The translations under genes and the position numbers were made by a program. This document shows positions 1 through 11,675 of a DNA stretch of 64,000 bases, one piece after another. The notes under the pieces were generated by a model. The model searched no databases, was not told the origin of the DNA, and saw only the letters and a list, made by a program, of their open reading frames with translations. The DNA lies in assembly GCA_947179155.2 (NCBI GenBank), contig OX359269.1:30000017-30064016 (forward strand). Direction: 5' to 3'. The stretch is from Hedera helix (Eukaryota > Streptophyta > Magnoliopsida > Apiales > Araliaceae). The number at the start of each line of letters is the position of its first letter. Within the stretch, counting starts at the first letter, position 1.

Positions 1-226
1 TTTTGGATTTTAACTAAAGATGGTTTTTAGGGGAGGATGACTGGAAGAAACTTTAGTTTTATTTTCCTTCACCCATTGGTGCTTAGTGATAACATTGCAT
101 TTACTAAAATGAGCTTTATACCAATCATAAAAAGTAATATTTATTTTATTTTTAATAATAATTTTTTTTCATTTTTAACGACTATTTCATGATCATTAAG
201 ATTATGATTAGATTTAAATTGATGTC
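1..226 (-). pseudogene. Pararetrovirus-like linker downstream of movement protein, runs off window
   Basis: Downstream of the movement-protein-like frame, on the same strand, this stretch is homologous to about 62,940-63,160 at the other edge. Both share the order 'ATAAATATTACTTTTTAT', then 'AATGTAATGTGATTAC' or a near copy, then a segment coding CATGG-like Q-W-V-K-E. That places it in the Lys/Asn-rich linker between movement protein and capsid-like domain. It has stops in every frame and leaves the window at base 1, so the rest of the element lies outside to the left. Confidence 0.55.
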
Positions 227-1426
227 TTAATTCTTTATTGTCTTTTGAATTAAATCTTTAGTTAAATATTCCCATTTAGGTTTAAATTCTTTACTCAGAA
301 CTCTAAGCTGATGATTAACAGTTTCAAAATTAGATTGAGTTGGGGATAACTGTTGTTCATTCTCTTCAAGTTGATTAACCGGTTCAAAAGGGGTGTAACA
401 AGGATGACTAGTTTGACCTTCTTGAAGTACTCCTTTTAATTTAACACTAGGAAGAGTACTTCTGCTAAGTAACTTAGAATCTTGGTGAGAAGAAGTTGTA
501 CTGGCAATATCTTCAATAACTAAAGGCTTTCTAAGTCTAGAATCCTCAAAGCTGATTCTAACAGTAGCATCTAAGTATTGTTTAATATTATCTAAATTTA
601 TTATATTACTATTTACAGGTCTGTGAGGTATTTCTTGGTCCAATATCCATTGCCTCAGGAGATTAATATCTCTCCAAAAAAGGGTCTTTGGAACTTGGAT
701 ATTAGCATCATTGGTACGAATTTGAATTAACGCAGTTTTATCTCTTGGACTTCTATTTAAAGCTTTTACATTTAAATTAGTTTTCATAGTTTTATAATAA
801 ATTCTATAAATTAAAGCGATAGCTTGAGAACCTTCAAGCATCTGGGTTATCTCCCCAACAGTTTTAATATTTAAAGTTAATGCTTTTAATAAATGAGGGT
901 CACTTAGGCTTAATGTAAAATCTTGAAAGCAATTAAAATGGACAGGGCCATTGTGCAGACTAGACTCCATTATTCCTAAGATACTGGAAGCATAATTCAT
1001 GAATCTTGCATCACACAGACATAGAAGTATACTGGAATTGATTTCTTTAATACTCAAAGGTTTTACAGCAACTTGGATAAGACCTATGTGGATAAAATTA
1101 TATCATTTAAGTTTTTGTTTTAATATGACTTCATTGGTTAATAAAGAACAGGTTTCATGTTCTTTATTAATCGCAAAAACCTTTTCAACAGTTTTAACAT
1201 TATAGTCAGACTTAAAATTGTTTGTAAAAGTTGACTTGTATATTTTCTTTGGGGAAATACTAGGAATATTCCAATTACTAAAATCTTGACGAAGGTTGTC
1301 AAAACTATGTTCTTCTTGGTTAATAATATCAGGAATTGAAGAAAATGATGACCTATGACTGACTGAAGAGTTGGATCTGAACAGTTTACTCATATTTTGA
1401 ATACTGTTCTCAAGGCTTCTAGACAC
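227..1426 (-). pseudogene. Endogenous pararetrovirus-like movement protein, one in-frame stop
   Basis: The minus strand encodes a protein resembling the 30K-superfamily movement proteins of Caulimoviridae (petuvirus/florendovirus-like). In exogenous relatives this protein carries virus through plasmodesmata. Reading from 1,426 down, an N-terminal part of about 107 codons meets a stop at 1,103-1,105. The same frame then stays open to 227. Recognisable family-type stretches lie just after the stop (FIHIGLIQVAVKP) and about 60 residues further on (LSDPHLLKALTLNIKT), followed by a short match to EGSQAIALIYRIYYK. The last 90 residues are polar and low-complexity. Apart from the single stop the frame is unusually well kept for such an old-looking insert. 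A related, more decayed copy lies at 62,582-64,000 on the other strand. The family assignment is by recognition of conserved patterns, not by a search. Placement within the family is uncertain. Confidence 0.72.
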
Positions 1427-1740
1427 TTTCTACAAAAGGATAGGCAAACAAGAGGCAAGATTGAACAAGGACTGACTAATAAATTGAATATGTGACAACA
1501 AGAATGACAAAGGGCTTAAACAAACTCTTGCTAACAATTATTTCCTAGACACATACCTTCTTACCTAAGCAGACGCATACCATAGTGAAATATCTTTATG
1601 CCTACGCTGCTCCCATTCTGGAGACTTACCTTGGCAACATGATTAAGACAAGGTGGTCTAACAGTAAGAAATGAGTTCCAAGAATAGTGAAACAAATATA
1701 GATTGATGAAAAGTTTGATCAAAAGTTGAAACAAATAGCA

Positions 1741-1791
<51 letters not shown>

Positions 1792-2331
1792 TCTCATCAT
1801 AATTAACGCATCTCAACAACAAAAAAATCTTTAAAGTTTTAGTTTTGGAGAAAATAATTAGTATGACAATTTCATGATACCACATCGGGATTATACATTT
1901 TAAACTAACTTCATCTAACAATGTCTTTTATTCTAAGATAGATGAAAAGACTAAAAATCCGTATATATAAAAGCATAAAAATTAATATAAGCACGCGGGC
2001 GACGGGCGAAACATAAGAGAGGACGCGTACATAAATAAAAAGAATAGAAATGCATAAATGAAAATAAACCGAAATTAAAATTCACCCGCATATGTAAAAA
2101 TTAAAAATAAATGAGAAAAGGAGAGGGAAAGATGCAGAAAAAATATAATAAAAAGATATAAACAGCCTAATCAACTTGATATAAATATTACATTCCTTCA
2201 CACTCGCTTGTTTTATCTTAACCTATGACCTCATTTATATTTCATTCTTCCAAATCCTTTTCTATTCCTCTCTCCAGGCCAAAAACTACTTCTTCATACA
2301 TTTTCTACGTTATACAATATCTTGTTTGCAT
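1427..2331. other. Non-coding: pararetrovirus 5' flank, (AT)n tract, unique AT-rich DNA
   Basis: From 1,427 to about 1,740 lies sequence upstream of the movement-protein-like frame, possibly viral leader. It has no clear tRNA primer-binding site. An (AT)23 tract occupies 1,743-1,788. From 1,790 to 2,331 the DNA is AT-rich with a short GC-rich patch near 1,992-2,030, and I see no gene. Short open frames here that cross the dinucleotide tract translate to Tyr-Ile repeats and are artefacts. Confidence 0.5.
1743..1788. repeat. (AT)n microsatellite, 46 bp
   Basis: A perfect AT dinucleotide run. It sits on the upstream side of the left pararetrovirus-like insert, mirroring the (TA)n tract that touches the right insert at 62,552-62,582. 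Confidence 0.97.
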
Positions 2332-3776
2332 CTATAAGTTGAAGTTTGATATAGTCAAATTATCTCAAACCGATATTCGAGACTCTCATCTTAAACGAAT
2401 GAGTACTTTATAACAGGCTAAGGGGTTTCAAAATTCCATGCACTTAAATAATTACAAGAAAGGAACTACAAGCGAGTTGATGTTATCACATAAAAATAAT
2501 ATAGGTTTATATGTTTTTTTCCCCAACAAATTAAAATCTCATTATATAAAAATATCATATTTTTATGATTATTAAAAACGAATCAAATTTATCAGTTTCT
2601 AAATTTAATCATCTCTATATTTATTACTAAATGTCACATTGTCAAATGCGTGTTACCTTTTGAAACCATAGTCATGTGAAGTTAGATAACCATAACCGAA
2701 GCTTTGGACCATTGCCTTGTGTACACTTACATGGCGACCTGGACCTCTATCATCTTCAAATTAGTGGAGTAGGGAATATATTTTTTGAATTGAATACGTT
2801 TTTCGACAGCAAGAATCACACGGTACCATAAAAAAAAAGACTCTTATTTGGTTATTTTTATAGTTTATAGAGATGGGGGGATATTGTTGAAGTAAAAATT
2901 ATATTGTCAGAATAATAAATATTATTTAATATATTAAATATTGTTAAAATAATTATAAGATTTTTTCTAAAATATATTTGATTTGACAATATTAACAATA
3001 TGTATTAATAAAAATACAATGGACAAACCAATTTGCAAATCATAAATAAGTGAAAAAAGAACAGATGCCCATTTTTATTCCCAGCCAAATGTTCTTGAAA
3101 TGACTTTACACGTTGTTTTCAAGGTTTAAAATGGATGAAAAAGATAAAAAAAAAAATAAGAACAATTTAAGTTTTTTTCTTATTCTTTTGTTACTGAATT
3201 TTTTAATAAACAAAAAAAAAAAATGGATAAAAAACTTGACTATTTTTCTTGTCAAATTTTCTGTTTGAAAATAGGCAAATTTGAATGATAAATTGAATAA
3301 TATAAACAATTTTTTTATAATCTCTATTCCACACTATATTACAAGCACACCAAAATTAATATACAGGTAAATAGTAATATAAATGTAAAATTTGAGATTT
3401 TGTTTTATAAACTCGATAACAATATTAAATAATTTATATAAAAGTTTTCTATTTTTACTCTTATCTTAAATTAAGTATTCTATTAAAAAAATTTACCGTC
3501 CAAAACTCAAAAATATAATCTTGATGTACCCAATTGTACAAACAGATTTAACCTTACATTAACTTTTCACAAATTAACAATCTTTATCCCGTGCAAAGTA
3601 CTGATGAATTTAGAAAAGATTTATCGAGTGTTTTTCTTGACGCAAAATATTAAATGTAACTTGAACATTTTTATTTTTAATTGTATGTATAAAATAAAAT
3701 ATGAACAATTTTGCTATATTTATTTATGTGGACTTTTTGACGAATTATAGGTCAATGTAAGGAAAATGTTTTTTTG
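2332..3776. other. Unique AT-rich DNA, no gene seen
   Basis: Shared with 23,095-24,347 plus 39,770-39,962 of copy B. It holds A/T homopolymer runs and no credible coding region. The short minus-strand frame near 3,106-3,309 is a Phe/Lys-rich translation of poly-A/T and is not supported. Confidence 0.6.
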
Positions 3777-4114
3777 TGTTAAGGATAAGTATCATATTAC
3801 TTTTACTCAAGCAGCAGCAGTAACCTCTCAATCATCAGTTACAACATCAGTTCAGCTTAGTAACAGTAGAAGTTTAGCATTCAAGATTAAGTAGCATTGT
3901 CAGCTTAATACGCTGAATGTGTAGCTTAGAGTGTATATAGCAGTTAGTTAATTTAACACATGATGTAATTTAGTACTGATGTAATATTTTTTGCAGCTGT
4001 CTTAGTTAGTTAGACATGTAGTAGATTAGTAATTGTATAAATATGAAACTTTACACTTAAGCTTAATAATATACAGGAAATTCTCTTCATTTGCATTACT
4101 ATCTGCTTCTAACA
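3777..4114 (+). repeat. Copia 5' LTR (copy A), 338 bp
   Basis: Starts TGTTAAGGATAAGTATC and ends CTGCTTCTAACA, keeping TG...CA ends. It has the same length as the intact 3' LTR of copy B (47,560-47,897). A TATA-like 'GTATAAATATG' lies near 4,036 and a likely polyadenylation region follows around 'CTTAATAATATA'. Confidence 0.9.
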
Positions 4115-4126
4115 TGGTATAAGAGC
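4115..4126 (+). promoter_or_regulatory. Primer-binding site, tRNA-Met type
   Basis: TGGTATAAGAGC directly follows the LTR. It differs by one base from the usual plant initiator-tRNA-Met complement TGGTATCAGAGC. The site is deleted in copy B. Confidence 0.85.
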
Positions 4127-4497
4127 TTTAGGGTTTTCTATCGATCTTCTCTCTCAATTTTTCATTGATTCTCACTATAAAAGAATCATTCTTTGTTCTA
4201 GTTTTTTCGTTTGAGTTTAGTGTATCACTTGCACTGATTCTTGCTGCATTTCAATAGCTATTTTTCTCTAATTGCAACCAATTCTTGCTTAATTGGTTTA
4301 GGGTTTTCTGTAACTCTGTGAGTTTTTACAGAGACTATCTTCTGATCTCTTGATTCTATATAGATTATCTATATCTGAATTTGATAATTAACTAGAATTC
4401 TGTGAGTGAATTATGTAATTGAATTAACATAAAAAGGTTCTTTGTTGATCTGATTGTTTTGTACTACAATAAACTGCGTATTACTTAATTTGATTTC

Positions 4498-5610
4498 ATG
4501 GCTCTTGTTACATCTATTCAAGTTGATATGTATGATAATGCTTCTTCTGGAATTCAACTAGATGCTTGTCATCCACTTTATTTACAACCTTCTGGTCATC
4601 TAGGTTTGATTTTGGTTTCTCAACGACTGAATGGTACCAATTACTTCTAATGGAAACGATCCATGACATTAGCCCTTTCAGCTAAGCTTAAACTAGGAAT
4701 GATAAATTAATGGTACCTATACTAAACCAAAATTTGATTATGCATAACTGATGCACTGGGAAAGATGTAATGATATGGTGATTTCTTGATTACTTAATTC
4801 CTTAACTTCTGAAATAGCTTTTGGTGTTGTGTATTCACCAACTGCACATGAAATGTGGTCTGATCTAGAAACCATATTCACTCAAGCTAATGGACCAAAA
4901 TTGTTTCAGTTAAGGAAGGATATATGAGATCTTACTCAAGGAAATTTGTTTATCACTGACTATTACACTAAGTTCAAAGTCTTGAGGGAAGAACTTCGTA
5001 ATTTGATTGGAATACCTAAATGTTCCTGTATTTGTAGTTGTGGATCTGCTAGACTTTAGGAGCAAAACATTCAAAATGAAGTCTTAACACAGTTTTTGAT
5101 GGGGCTTAAGCATATGCTAATATAAGAGGGCAAATACTATTTATGACTAATTCTCCAACTGTTGAACAAGTTTATGCTCTATTGTTACAAGAAGAGAAGT
5201 AGAGGGAGTGTGCTATTTTGAATACACCAGGAGCATCAGTTTTTGAGACTGTTGCTTTAATAGTTACATTTTTTTTCTAAAGCTTCCAAAGGTTTTAAGT
5301 CCTTTAAGAAGAAATCTGCTACTGTGTACCATTACTGTCATGAAGAAGGACATATTAAGGACACATTTTTCAAATTACATGGCTATCCTCCTTGGCATAA
5401 AATGCGTCTTGCTAATCAAGCTCAATCTCAGTCCAGTTCAGCACAAAAGGTTTCTTCTACAGGTGCTAAAGTCAGAAGTCAACATAGTGCTAATTTTGTG
5501 GAATCTTCTGGATCATCTTCTATACAATCTCCACTACATTTTGAATCTTTTGGATCATTTCCTATACAATCTTTTAAATCATCTCCTATGCAATCTCCAT
5601 TGTAGTTTGA
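4498..5610 (+). pseudogene. gag: Copia Gag pseudogene (copy A)
   Basis: The frame starts at an ATG at 4,498. It soon shows the plant copia Gag N-terminal signature, a His-Pro-Leu-Tyr-Leu segment followed by a Leu-Asn-Gly-x-Asn-Tyr segment, about 30-50 residues in. A stop follows within 60 codons (TAA near 4,650) and several more occur before 5,320. The nucleocapsid zinc knuckle is visible at about 5,324-5,390 as YHYCHEEGHIKDTFFKLHGY, where the first and last Cys of the CCHC set are lost (Cys to Tyr, Cys to Phe). After it come Ser/Gln-rich repeats with a recurring 'SSGSSSIQSPL'-like unit. The Gag of the element packages its RNA; this copy cannot make one. Confidence 0.85.
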
Positions 5611-5701
5611 TATATCTGTAATTTATCAGCCTCTATCTAACTCTCAACAAACACATGTTTCATCTGAGAACATATTTTTTACACCTAGTCAGCTGCAACA
5701 T

Positions 5702-8700
5702 TTGATGACCTTGATGAAACGCAATAATGCTTCTAAAAATGCTCTTACTGTAGCCACAATTTCTACTCATCATTTGGTAGGTATAATCACTAATTCTTCA
5801 TGTATTGTTCCTATTACTGTGTGTTTATCAAGTTTTGCTAGCAAAAACACTTGGATTCTTGACTCAGGTGCTACAGACCATTTTATTTGTTCCATTATAT
5901 GTTTACATAATCCTGTTATTGTTAACTCTTCAATTCTTTTGCCAAATGGAAATCATGCTCTTATTTTACGCAAGGGTACTGTTATTCTATCTAATGATTT
6001 GGTTCTTTCTGATGTGCTCTTTGTTCCATCATTTAAGTTGAATTTAATTTCTATTGCTAAACTCACCAAAGATTCAAAATGTAATATCATTTTTTAATTC
6101 AATTTATGTGTCTTACTAGACCCTGTTTTGAAGAGCATAAGGGTGATTGGTAAACTTGAGGTTAATTTGTACAAGCTTTTCTTGCCATCTACAAATCCTG
6201 ATCCTTCTACTTCAAATGTTTCTTCTTCATTTTCTGTTACAACTGCAGTCAATCTCTGGCATTCAAGAATGGGTCATCTGTCATTATCTTCTATGCAGCA
6301 TATATCATCTATTCCTAGCAGTTCTAAACTTGCAAATTTTCATTATACTGTTTGTCATGAAGCTAAACAAACTAGGCATCATTTTCCACATAATCTTACT
6401 GTAACTCATCATCCTTTTGAACTTGTTCATTTTGATAGCTGGGGTCTATATAAGCAAAAGACATGATAATTATGCATATTTCTTGACTATTGTGGATGAT
6501 TACACAAGATGTACTTGGACTTACTTGATGTAATATAAATCTTAGACTTTGTCTTTCTTTCAAAATTTTGTCCTATTGTTCAAACTCAGTTTGCTGTTTC
6601 TATTAAACACATTAGGTCTGATAATGGTTCAGAATTTTCTAAAACTTATTTTCAGAATTATATCAAGTCTCTTGGCATTAGTCATGAAACCATTTATATT
6701 AATACTTTTCAACAGGATGAAGTAGTAGAAAAAAAACATAGGCATCTGCTAAATGTTGCAAGGTCTCTTATGCTTCATTCTAATCTTCCTCTTGATTATC
6801 GGGATATTGTATTCTGACTGCAACTTAATTATCTTATTAATAGAATGCCTAATCTGTTCTTCAACATAAAACTCCTTATGAAGTTTTGTTGGGTCAACCT
6901 CCCAAGTATTCTCACCTGAAAGTATTTGGTTGCTAGTGTTATGCCGCCACTTCTTCTCATAACAGATGTAAATTTTCTCATAGAGTTGTCAAGTGTTGTT
7001 TCATTGGCTATCCTTATGGTAACAAGGGTATAAAGTATGTTTTAGACACTAAAAATGGTTGTCTCTAGAGATGTGATTTTTTATGAAGATCAATTTCCTT
7101 TTCTATTTTCTTCTTCAGATTCTTTAGATTCTCTTTTTCCTTGTTATACATAGGATGAATTGATTAACATTAATTTACATAATGTTTCTGTTTCATTTTC
7201 TTATGCGCATGAATACACTATTTTACTTTCTTCCACCACTTGTGTTCTTTCTCCCTCAACTTCAGTCAGACCATCTAAAAACATACAGCAACCTGTATGG
7301 TTCAAAGACTATGATCTTTCTTCTAAAGCTCAAGCTTCTATTGCTTCAACTTGTTCATATCCTATTAGTGCTTCACTTTCTTATTCTCAGATTTCTCCTT
7401 CCTATCATAAGTTCATTGTTGTAACCTCTATTATTTCTAAACCCTTTATATATTCTCAGGCTGTTAAGTCACCTGAGTGGTGTCAAGCTATGCAAACTGA
7501 AATAAATGCTTTAGAAAGGAATAATACTTGGGAATTAACCTATTTACCTGTAGGAAAGAAATGTGTTTGTTGTAGGTGGATTTATAGAATCAAATATAAC
7601 TCAGATGGTACTATTAACAGATATAAAGCTAGATGAGTAGCTAAATGGTTCACTCAAACGCCTGACATGGACTATTTTGAGATATTTGCCCCTGTTACCA
7701 AAATGACAACTGTTAGAACTTTGTTGGTTTTAGCTACTATTAAAGGCTGAAAATTATTTCAAATGGATGTTACCAATGCATTATTGCAAGGAGATCTAAA
7801 TGAAGATATCTATATGCATCTACCTCCAGGTTTTAAATCTTCTGCCACTAGTTCTTTTATGCCACTGGTTTGAAAATTAAAGAAATCCCTCTATGGTCTT
7901 AAACAAGCACCTAGACAATGGTTTCATAAATTTTCTAAATCCTTACTTCGATATGGATTTTAGTAATCTTATAATGATTCTTCTCTTTTCACTTTACAAT
8001 CTAACAATACATTTATAGTCTTACTTGAGTATGTGGATGACATTGTCTTAATTGGCACTGACTCATTCATGCTTGATCAAGTAAAAGCTTATCTCAGTTT
8101 TAAGGTTTTACTCAAAGATTTGGGGCTATTGAAGTTCTTTCTGGGCTTAAAGATTGCTTATTCTTCAACTGGTATCTTCTTTTGTCGAAGGAAATATGCA
8201 TTAAATATTATCACAGACACTGGCTTATTAGGAGCTAAACCTTCTAAAGTTCCTATTGACCAAAATCATAATCTTAGTAGAATTCAAAATTCTATTTCCC
8301 CTAATCCTAGTTCTTATAGGAGATTGGTTGGTAGACTCATCTATTCGACCATAATTAGACCAGATATTACTTATGTTGTTCATATCTTGAGTCAATTCAT
8401 GCAAAATTCTCTTTAAGCACACATGAATGTTGCCTTAAAATTAGTCAGGTATCTTAAAGCAACACCTGGTCAAGGTCTTCTATTTTTAACTTCCAGTTCT
8501 TTAATTCTTACTGCTTTCTGTGATCATGTGGTAAAACAAGAAGATCACTAACTGGTTATTGTGTTAAGCTTGGTGATTCTCTTATATCTTGGAAGTGTAA
8601 GAAACAATCTACTCAGTTTAGATCTTCTGCTGAGTTTGAATATAAATCCTTGGCAAATGTTGTCTGTGAAATTCAGTGGTTGCTTGCTCTTTTAACAGAC

Positions 8701-8985
8701 CTTCATGTTTATAATCTTACTCTTGTTACTCTCTTTTATGATAACAAGTCTGCTCTACATATTGCTGTTAATCCAGTTTTTCATGAAAGAACTAAACATA
8801 TTGAAATTGACTGCCATATTGTTCGAGACAAGACCAAGCAAGGTATTATCATTACAACTCATTTACCAACTAATCATCAACCTGTTGATCTTTTTACCAG
8901 ATATTTGCCCAGTGATAAAATGCATTTCTTTCTTTTCAAGTTGGGTGTTTCTAATTTGTTCTCCACATCCAACTTGGGGAGGGGG
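5702..8985 (+). pseudogene. pol: Copia Pol pseudogene (PR-INT-RT-RH, copy A)
   Basis: Domains read in copia order with repeated frame changes. Protease has the active-site motif DSGATDHF near 5,862. A GAG-pre-integrase motif LWHSRMGHLS lies near 6,255. The integrase core, about 6,420-6,830, includes 'VDDYTRCTW' and 'RSDNGSEF'-type segments. The start of reverse transcriptase is at 7,480-7,640 (WCQAMQTEINALERNNTWEL) and continues through FQMDVTNALLQGDL to the catalytic box YVDDIVL at about 8,030. RNase H ends with FHERTKHIEIDCHIVRDK near 8,778. In-frame stops occur at, for example, 7,634-7,636, 7,748-7,750 and 7,873-7,875. Catalytic residues of protease and RT survive but no continuous polyprotein does. 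Confidence 0.9.
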
Positions 8986-8987
8986 GG

Positions 8988-9234
8988 CTTAGTAACAACA
9001 GAAGTTCAGCATTCATGATTAAGTAGCATTGTCAGCTTAATATGCTGGATGTGTAGCTTAGAGTGTATATAGAAGTTAGTTAATTTAACACATGAAGTAA
9101 TTTAGTGCTGATGTAATACTTTTTACAGTTGTCTTAGTTAGTTAATGTTGTAGTAGATTAGTAATTGTATAAATAGGAAACTTTACTTTGAAGCTTAATA
9201 ATATATAGAAAATTCTCTTCATTTGAATTTAACT
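8988..9234 (+). repeat. Copia 3' LTR (copy A), 5'-truncated
   Basis: Matches the 5' LTR from 'TTAGTAACA' onward, so roughly the first 90 bp of the LTR are missing. The polypurine tract abuts the truncated end. This deletion is not in copy B, so it postdates the duplication. The end reads AACT instead of AACA. Confidence 0.85.
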
Positions 9235-10183
9235 GTTTGGGTATAATTTTTTCGCTTGATTGTAGTATATGTTTATTATAAGATATCATAAGTTTGGTAT
9301 ATATTTTTTAAAGGTTATTTAACGAACTAAAAGTCATTACACATATACTTTTATACATAACAAAAAATGTGGTAGGACTAAAGCAGATGTATTAGAATAA
9401 GAATAAGTAAGAAAAAGATAAAGTACATTTAGTTCAAAATTTTGAGAAGTTATTATAAATGAATCTATTTATAACACGCAAAAAAGAAATAAAAAACTAA
9501 AAAACCATTATAAATGAATCTATAACAAAAAATAAGAAAAAAAAAAACCTAAAACTTTTGAGTAAAAAATATAATAATAAAAATTTCTCGAACTACTGAG
9601 TCAAATCGGGACGAAATAAAATGATTCGATATACTTGTCTTGGTATAATTATGCAGTATTAGTGTGTGTGTGTGTATATATATTGACTGATTGAATAGAT
9701 ATTCGGCCATCCCAAGACAAAATAACCTCATTTGAGCATGGCCATTTGATTGGTTCAAGCGGAATAATTCTTTTATCTTGATTTAAAGGTAAAGAGTTTT
9801 CCTCTTTTTTTTTATTTTTTATGTTTAATTAGATGTGTCCTATTTATTGATGGTCGTATAAAATAACAAGTACCTTTAAATTCATTTTTAAAATTTTAAT
9901 CATTAGTAAAATAGACATACACTCAGTAAATTTTAGGAATATTCATGAAAAAATATATATTTATAGTTATAAATTTTTTAAATAAAAATATATTTTTACA
10001 AACTAATGGAATATTTTCTCTATAAATTGAAGCTACTAAATAATTCTATGATTGTAACTTTTTCTAAAAAAAAGGACGTCAAAAAATAACTTTGTGCTCC
10101 TAAGTTGAGAAAAAAAATATGAAGGGGAATGTATGTTAATTGTTTAAAGTTTAATCATTTTATTCAAGGTGATTATGTTTTAT
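9235..10183. other. Unique AT-rich DNA with short TG/TA repeat
   Basis: No gene is seen. It carries (TG)n(TA)n of about 24 bp at 9,661-9,684, which in copy B has grown to 85 bp of (TG)n. Bases 10,175-10,183 (ATGTTTTAT) are the left target duplication of the Mutator-like element that follows. Confidence 0.6.
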
Positions 10184-11358
10184 GGCAAATGTCACTTCTA
10201 TTTCTCTAAATTATCACCCACTTTCAAAGTCGTCCTTAAAGTTTATTTTTTGTCAATTTGATCCTTAAAGTGACATTTTTTGTCGTTTATGTTCCTTTTA
10301 TCCAAATTTACTAAAACTCGCCCAAAAATTGACCTGATACATTGATCCAATCCTTTTACTTGATTTATCAGAATGACACTTTTGTCCCTCAAAGTTGCCA
10401 CCCATTTTCAAAGTCGTTATTTTTCTCTAATTTCATTTTTTTTATTTTTATTTTTGAGATAATAATTAAAATTTCAAAAAATTAGTATATATTATATGAA
10501 TTCATATAAAAAATATTAGTATATATTATATGAATTCATATAATATAATATATACTAAAATTTTTAATTTAACTGCTTAACGCTTACATTTAAAACAAAA
10601 TTTTAAATACAACAGAATTAGTGTATACTTAATTATTATAACCGGAAAATATATTTTTAAATAAAAAAAATACAAAGCCCCTATTCTTTTCATTACCTTC
10701 TTTACCAAAAATTAAAATTTTAACATATATACTATATTAATTCAAATTTTTAAAAATAAAACTTTAAAAAAATTTAAAATAAGAATTCGTACAGTATATT
10801 TGTTAAAATTTTAATTTTGGTGAAGAAGAAAAAGAAAAGAACAGGGGTTTTATATATTTTTATTTTTATTTTAAAAATATATTTTGCAGTTATAAGTATA
10901 CACTAATTCTGTTGTATTTAAAAATTTATTTTATATGTAAGCGTTAATTTAAAAAATAGTATATATTACATGAGTTTTTTTTAGTCATTTCTCACAAAAA
11001 AAGATAATTTCAAAATATTTATTTTTTATTTTTGAGATAATAATTAATTTTTAATGCTTAGTTATTTTTCAAATTTGAATTAGTATAGTATATATGTTAA
11101 AATTTTAATTTTGGTGAAGAAGGAATAGAAAAGAACAGGGGCTTTATTTTTTTATTTTAATTTTTATTTTAAAAATATATTTTGCAGTTATAAGTGTGCA
11201 CTAATTCTGTTTTATTTTAAAAGTTATTTTATATTTAAGCTTTAATTAAAAATTTAGTATATAATATATTATATGAATTCATATAATATATATGCTATTT
11301 TTTTTAAATATGAATTCATATAATAAATACTACTTTTTTGAAATTTTAATTATTATCT

Positions 11359-11417
<59 letters not shown>

Positions 11418-11675
11418 AAATTAGGGGAAAATGATGACTTTGAAAGTGGGTGGCAACTTAGAGGGATAGAAGTGTCATTTAGCCATTATGATAAATTGGG
11501 TAAAAGGATTAGGTCAATGGATCGGGTCAATTTGTTGTTGGGTTTAAGTAAATTCGGGTAAAAGGAATAGAAATGACAAAAAATGTTACTTTAAAGACCA
11601 AATTAACGAAAAATATACTTTAGGTACGACTGTAAAATGAATATCAAGTTGGACGGCTATAAGTGACATTCGCCC
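10184..11675. mobile_element. Non-autonomous Mutator-like foldback element, copy A
   Basis: The left arm starts GGCAAATGTCACTTCTAT. Its right arm, read on the other strand, starts GGGCGAATGTCACTTATAG. The arms remain alignable for over 300 bp each, sharing 'TTTGTC(A/G)TTT', 'CCTTTTACC' and 'GCCACCCA(C/T)TTTCAAAGTC'. The flanks are ATGTTTTAT on the left and TTATTTTAT on the right; in copy B the 9-bp duplication is perfect. A 9-bp duplication with long terminal inverted repeats is the hallmark of the Mutator superfamily. The interior is AT-rich, contains nested smaller palindromes around 'GAATTCATAT', and codes for nothing recognisable. The transposase source is elsewhere. Confidence 0.85.
11361..11414. 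repeat. (AT)27 microsatellite inside the right arm
   Basis: A pure AT run interrupting the right inverted repeat. The matching position in copy B (about 53,815) is an A/T-rich non-repeat, so the expansion is specific to copy A. Confidence 0.97.

Larger units (their letters stand above)
3777..9234 (+). mobile_element. Ty1/copia LTR retrotransposon, copy A, degenerate
   Basis: The element runs from the 5' LTR (3,777-4,114) to a truncated 3' LTR (about 8,988-9,234). It is flanked on the right by GTTTG (9,235-9,239) and on the left by TTTTG. Copy B has GTTTG on its left, so the 5-bp target was GTTTG. A tRNA-Met-type primer-binding site follows the 5' LTR directly, and a G-rich polypurine tract (about 8,977-8,987) precedes the 3' LTR. 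The gene order is Gag, protease, integrase, reverse transcriptase, RNase H, which defines Ty1/copia (Pseudoviridae). Many stops and frameshifts show that it cannot act autonomously. Confidence 0.95.

Noticed and set aside
1561..1921. Overlapping minus-strand open frames across the (AT)n tract
   Set aside because: The translation is mostly an alternating Tyr-Ile run created by the dinucleotide repeat.
3600..3640. Hammerhead-ribozyme-like core (CTGATGA...GAAA)
   Set aside because: The stem II space is too short and there are no pairing arms; also checked near 18,690, where a CTGATGAG lies by an inverted repeat but without the GAAA core in place.
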